Source: CAWJPY01 sp963844865 (lineage in GTDB: Bacteria > Acidobacteriota > Thermoanaerobaculia > Thermoanaerobaculales > Sulfomarinibacteraceae). Taken from it: a stretch of DNA of 64,000 nt. Shown in pieces: positions 61,068 to 64,000 of the stretch. Numbering within the stretch: position 1 is the stretch's first letter; the number at the start of each line of letters is the position of its first letter. The notes under the pieces were generated by a model, which saw only the letters and a list, made by a program, of their open reading frames with translations, was not told the DNA's origin and searched no databases. A program made the translations under genes and the position numbers. The stretch lies in contig CAWJPY010000001.1 of the NCBI GenBank assembly GCA_963844865.1, positions 62,001-126,000 of the forward strand, in the 5' to 3' direction.

Positions 61068-63005
61068 ATGACCAGCACACCATTTTCTGAGCTGAGGGTC
61101 GGTCCGGTGGAGCTGCCCAACCGGTTGGCCATGGCGCCGGTCAAGACCGCATTCGGCATGCCGGGGGGCCTGGTGTGCCCTCAGCACGTGTCCTACTACC
61201 GGAGGCGGGCGGAGGGCGGCGCCGGACTGATCATCGTCGAGCCGCTGTTCGTGGACCCTCGGGGGCGGGAGCACCCCAAGCAGCTCGGCGCGCACACCGA
61301 CGACGTGGTCGTCGGCCTGCATGCAGTGGTGGAGGCGATCCACGCGCACGGCACGATCGCCTTCGCTCACCTCAACCATGCCGGCCGCGCCGCCAACCCG
61401 AAGGCGATCGGAGGGCCGTCGGAGGCTCCGTCGGCGGTACCCTGCCCGTCCACCGGCGCGACGCCGGAGCCGATGGATGCCGCGAGGATCCTCTCCGTCC
61501 TCGAGTCCTATGGTGACGCCGCGCGCAGGTCGAGGGAGGCCGGGTTCGACGGTGTCGAGCTGCAGCTCGGGCTCGGTTACCTGCCGGCGCAGTTCATGTC
61601 GCCCAGGACGAACCACCGCGGGGATGAGTACGGCGGTGTGGGAGACAGCCGCTGGCGCTTCGTCGAGGAGCTGGTCCGCATCGTCCGGCAGGCCGTCGGG
61701 TCCCACATGGCCCTGACCGCCCGCATCTCCGCCGACGAGAGGTGCGAGGGCGGGCTGGGGCTCGACGACGCCGTGCAGCTGGTGGAGCGCCTCGCCGCGT
61801 GGGGCTTCCACGGGGTGCACGTGGTGACCGGATCGGCGTGCGACAGCCCGCCCTGGTACTACCAGCACATGGCCCTTCCTCCGGGCGTCAACGAGGAGCT
61901 CGCCGCCCGGATCCGCGGCTCTGCATCGATCCCGGTGATGGTGGCCGGCAGGCTCGGCGTGCCCGCGCGCATCCGCGACATCCTCGGAAAGGGCATGGCG
62001 GATGTGGTCGCCCTGGGCCGGCCGCTCGTGGCCGATCCGGATCTGCCCCGCAAGATGCGGGAGGGCCGCGACGAGGACATCATGTCGTGCGGGGCGTGCC
62101 TCCAGGGATGCCTGGCCAAGGTCAAGGGGGGCGGGCCCATCGGCTGCATCGTCAACCCCGAGATCGGCCACGAGGCCGAGTGGCCCCTGCCGGCCGCGGC
62201 CGTCGGCGAGCGCCTCGTGGTGATCGGTGGAGGTCCGGCGGGAATGGAGGCGGCGCTGACGGCGCAGCTGGCGGGGTACAGCGTCACCCTCCTCGAGCGG
62301 CGCGGATCGCTCGGCGGACAGTTCACGCTCGCCCCGCTGACCACCGGCAAGGAGGCCATGGAGCGGCCGCTGCGGTCCCTGATCACCGCGGTGGAGCGAT
62401 CCGGCGTGGAGATCCGCACCGGGGTGGAAGCAGCGGCAGCGGAGGTTCTCGAGCTCGGTCCTTCCCACGTCATCGTCGGCACCGGCTCGCGTCCGATGAT
62501 CCCGCCCATCCCCGGTCTCGACGACCCGCTCACGGCCGAGGAGGTGCTCACCGGTGTCCGCGAGCCGGGCCACCGCGTGCTCATCCTGGGCGGCGGTCTG
62601 GTGGGAATCGAGATGGCGGAGCACCTGGCCCGGGCCGGCCACGAGGTGGTGGTCGTCGAACTCCTCGACGACGTCGCCCGGGACATGGAGGCGATCACCC
62701 GCAAGATGACGCTGAAACGGCTGGAGTCTCTGCCGGTGGAGATCTTCACGTCCACGCGGCTCGTCCGCTCCTCGGACGGCGAAGCGTTCACACGTAGCGC
62801 AGGTGGCGGTGACGAGAGATCCATCGGTCGCTTCGACTCCCTGCTGGTCGCGATCGGCCACCGCTCGCACGATCCTCTGTCCGAGGAGCTCCGATCGGCC
62901 GGCGTCACCGTGACGGTCATCGGCGATGCTCATGAGCCCCGACAGATCTTCGATGCTGTCCACGCCGGCCGCGATGCGGTGGACGCCCTCCTGCGGGGAG
63001 CGTGA
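61068..63005 (+). CDS. 2,4-dienoyl-CoA reductase-like FMN/FAD oxidoreductase (Old Yellow Enzyme family)
   Basis: 645 residues from ATG 61068 with GAGGAGGTG upstream. N-terminal TIM barrel: LPNRLAMAPVKTAFG, FAHLNHAGRAANP, GFDGVELQLGLGYLPAQFMSPRTN (in parts), VALGRPLVADPDLPRKM. Then a [4Fe-4S] motif C-x2-C-x3-C-x11-C (CGACLQGC...GC) and an FAD/NAD(P) half with VIGGGPAGMEAAL, LLERRGSLGGQ and LILGGGLVGIEMAEHL. The architecture is that of FadH and bile-acid or trimethylamine-type reductases, which reduce enoyl bonds. Substrate unknown. Stands alone. Confidence 0.9.
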   Translation: MTSTPFSELRVGPVELPNRLAMAPVKTAFGMPGGLVCPQHVSYYRRRAEGGAGLIIVEPLFVDPRGREHPKQLGAHTDDVVVGLHAVVEAIHAHGTIAFAHLNHAGRAANPKAIGGPSEAPSAVPCPSTGATPEPMDAARILSVLESYGDAARRSREAGFDGVELQLGLGYLPAQFMSPRTNHRGDEYGGVGDSRWRFVEELVRIVRQAVGSHMALTARISADERCEGGLGLDDAVQLVERLAAWGFHGVHVVTGSACDSPPWYYQHMALPPGVNEELAARIRGSASIPVMVAGRLGVPARIRDILGKGMADVVALGRPLVADPDLPRKMREGRDEDIMSCGACLQGCLAKVKGGGPIGCIVNPEIGHEAEWPLPAAAVGERLVVIGGGPAGMEAALTAQLAGYSVTLLERRGSLGGQFTLAPLTTGKEAMERPLRSLITAVERSGVEIRTGVEAAAAEVLELGPSHVIVGTGSRPMIPPIPGLDDPLTAEEVLTGVREPGHRVLILGGGLVGIEMAEHLARAGHEVVVVELLDDVARDMEAITRKMTLKRLESLPVEIFTSTRLVRSSDGEAFTRSAGGGDERSIGRFDSLLVAIGHRSHDPLSEELRSAGVTVTVIGDAHEPRQIFDAVHAGRDAVDALLRGA

Positions 63006-63197
63006 GGGCAGATCGCAGTGCCGAGGAATGCGGTGCGCCCGCGGGGCCACGAACACCCGTGCTGCTGTATCCTGCAGAGATGGTGGTCCCGTAACCTCGC
63101 AAAACGCATCTCCGCCGCACCACCGGCGTGGCCATAGTCGGGCAACCGCGAGGGAACAGGACTTGCAGAGTGGCCCAACGAACGCCGGGAGGCGACC

Positions 63198-63563
63198 ATG
63201 GCACACATGATCCTGGTGGTGGATGACGAGGACGATGTGCGGACCTTCCTCAGCGGCGTCCTGGAGCGAGCGGGGTATCGGACGGCGGTGGCCGCTGACG
63301 GTGAGGAGGCCTTCGACCTCGTCGAGCAGGAGAGGCCGGCGGTGATCATCCTCGACCTCCAGATGCCCAATCAGACCGGGACCCAGTTCTACCGCAGGCT
63401 CCACAACCACCACGAGCTGGCGGACATCCCGGTGATCGTGGTCAGCGGAATCGCGGGACGTCACCTGGCGGTGCGGGAGCCGTTCGCCGTCTTCGACAAG
63501 CCGATCGACCCGGACGAGTTCATCGCCGCGGTCGAGAGGGCCGCCGGCGAGGTCGTGGCGTAG
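63198..63563 (+). CDS. Single-domain response regulator
   Basis: 121 residues from ATG 63198 with GGGAGGCG upstream. Receiver fold with the acidic pair VVDDEDDVR, phosphorylated aspartate in VIILDLQMPNQTG, and the conserved lysine in VFDKPIDPDEF. No output domain. Convergent with another receiver gene at the window edge; the cognate kinase is not in view. Confidence 0.9.
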   Translation: MAHMILVVDDEDDVRTFLSGVLERAGYRTAVAADGEEAFDLVEQERPAVIILDLQMPNQTGTQFYRRLHNHHELADIPVIVVSGIAGRHLAVREPFAVFDKPIDPDEFIAAVERAAGEVVA

Positions 63564-63595
63564 CCGGACCCGGAAGGTCTCGCGACCCCGAGTCT

Positions 63596-64000
63596 CTATG
63601 AAGCTCCTCGCTCCTTCTCGAGGGCTTCCTGGATTCTCTTGAGGGTCGCGATATCGGCATCGCCGAGGCGGGTGGAGATGTCCGATCGGAGGCGATCCGG
63701 TTCGTCCATCCCTGCCTCCTGATCGAGGGGGGCGAGACCGAGGATCTTCCTGACGTTGTTGAGGAACCTCTCCGGACTGACCGGCTTCTCGAGATAGGTG
63801 AGGGGGCCGGCCATGATCTTGCTCGAGAAGATCTCGTCGAAGTCGTCCTTGCCCAGGTCGTCTCTCGCGTGGGCCGTGACGATCATGATCGGGATCCTGG
63901 CCCAGTCCCGATTCTTGCGCAGCTCGTACAAGAACCTGATCCCGGACTTACCGGGCATGACCAAGTCGAGGGAGATGAAGTCCGGCCTCCTCTCCTTGAC
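63596..64000 (-). CDS. Response regulator receiver protein, 5' partial
   Basis: The frame continues off the window; the ATG at 63964 is internal to the receiver domain. Text includes RPDFISLDLVMPGKSG (phosphorylation site), IMIVTAHARDD and YLEKPVSPERFL with the conserved lysine. A short C-terminal tail with charged helices (LKRIQEALEKERGAS) follows. Probably a single-domain regulator of the same signalling locus as the preceding gene. Confidence 0.85.
   Translation of the reverse strand, partial: VKERRPDFISLDLVMPGKSGIRFLYELRKNRDWARIPIMIVTAHARDDLGKDDFDEIFSSKIMAGPLTYLEKPVSPERFLNNVRKILGLAPLDQEAGMDEPDRLRSDISTRLGDADIATLKRIQEALEKERGAS

Overview
This is 64 kb of a high-GC bacterial chromosome. The mix suggests an Acidobacteriota-like organism: a TonB-dependent receptor with an N-terminal carboxypeptidase-like domain, alkaline-phosphatase-superfamily proteins with TPR tails, a complex I operon without nuoEFG, and a family of esterase, beta-oxidation and VPS10/BNR-type proteins. 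A related deep delta-type lineage is possible. No rRNA operon or marker gene here settles the phylum. No CRISPR array or complete insertion sequence was found.

Region 1 (1-21.2 kb) is a catabolic neighbourhood. It holds a TonB-dependent receptor, two paralogous TetR repressors, an alpha/beta hydrolase, an acyl-CoA synthetase, a GntP-type permease, a type-B carboxylesterase lipoprotein, an MFS transporter, an MFE-2-like short-chain dehydrogenase, a CubicO serine hydrolase fused to FG-GAP repeats, and a thiolase. Four copies of one 26-bp palindrome (AACT-N2-ACCGG-N4-CCGGT-N2-AGTT) lie over promoters with 18-bp spacers in front of the receptor, both tetR genes, the dehydrogenase-led operon and the thiolase. 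They tie the region into a single TetR regulon, probably for uptake and beta-oxidation of an ester-derived acid.

Region 2 (21.4-25.2 kb) has tmRNA (ssrA) with its terminator, a repeat carrying a copy of the tmRNA 3' end, a four-helix-bundle (IVP-type) gene whose start and ribosome-binding site are duplicated in inverted orientation, REP-like palindromes, a YifB/ComM-type ATPase, and a relic Y1 transposase without its catalytic tyrosine.

Region 3 (25.4-38 kb) is energy metabolism: nuoABCDHIJKLMN from a strong promoter, then atpZ-atpI-atpB-atpE. The F1 genes and subunit b are absent. Region 4 (38-42 kb) has an ECF sigma factor, a DUF502 membrane protein, purA and tRNA-Lys. The tRNA is followed by a second member of the repeat family seen beside ssrA, this one carrying a copy of the tRNA-Lys 3' end.

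Region 5 (42.2-49 kb) is a redox operon: a NuoE-like protein with extra zinc-type cysteines, a NuoF-GltD fusion, a NuoG/HoxU-like ferredoxin subunit, a glutamate-synthase-type FMN protein and a NifX-like protein. It looks like a transhydrogenase of the Stn/Nfn kind with a GOGAT-type module added. A VPS10/BNR-repeat protein gene interrupted by about eight frameshifts follows. Region 6 (52.5-60.6 kb) is a metal/Fe-S handling cluster: DUF134 regulator, NifX-like proteins, zinc ribbons, a DUF5320 protein, two ferredoxin-containing MinD-type ATPases, FmdB, CGGC-domain protein, Mrp/NBP35 ATPase, and two copies of a small unrecognised protein ending in a GCGC motif. An Old-Yellow-Enzyme/dienoyl-CoA-reductase-like flavoprotein and two single-domain response regulators close the window.
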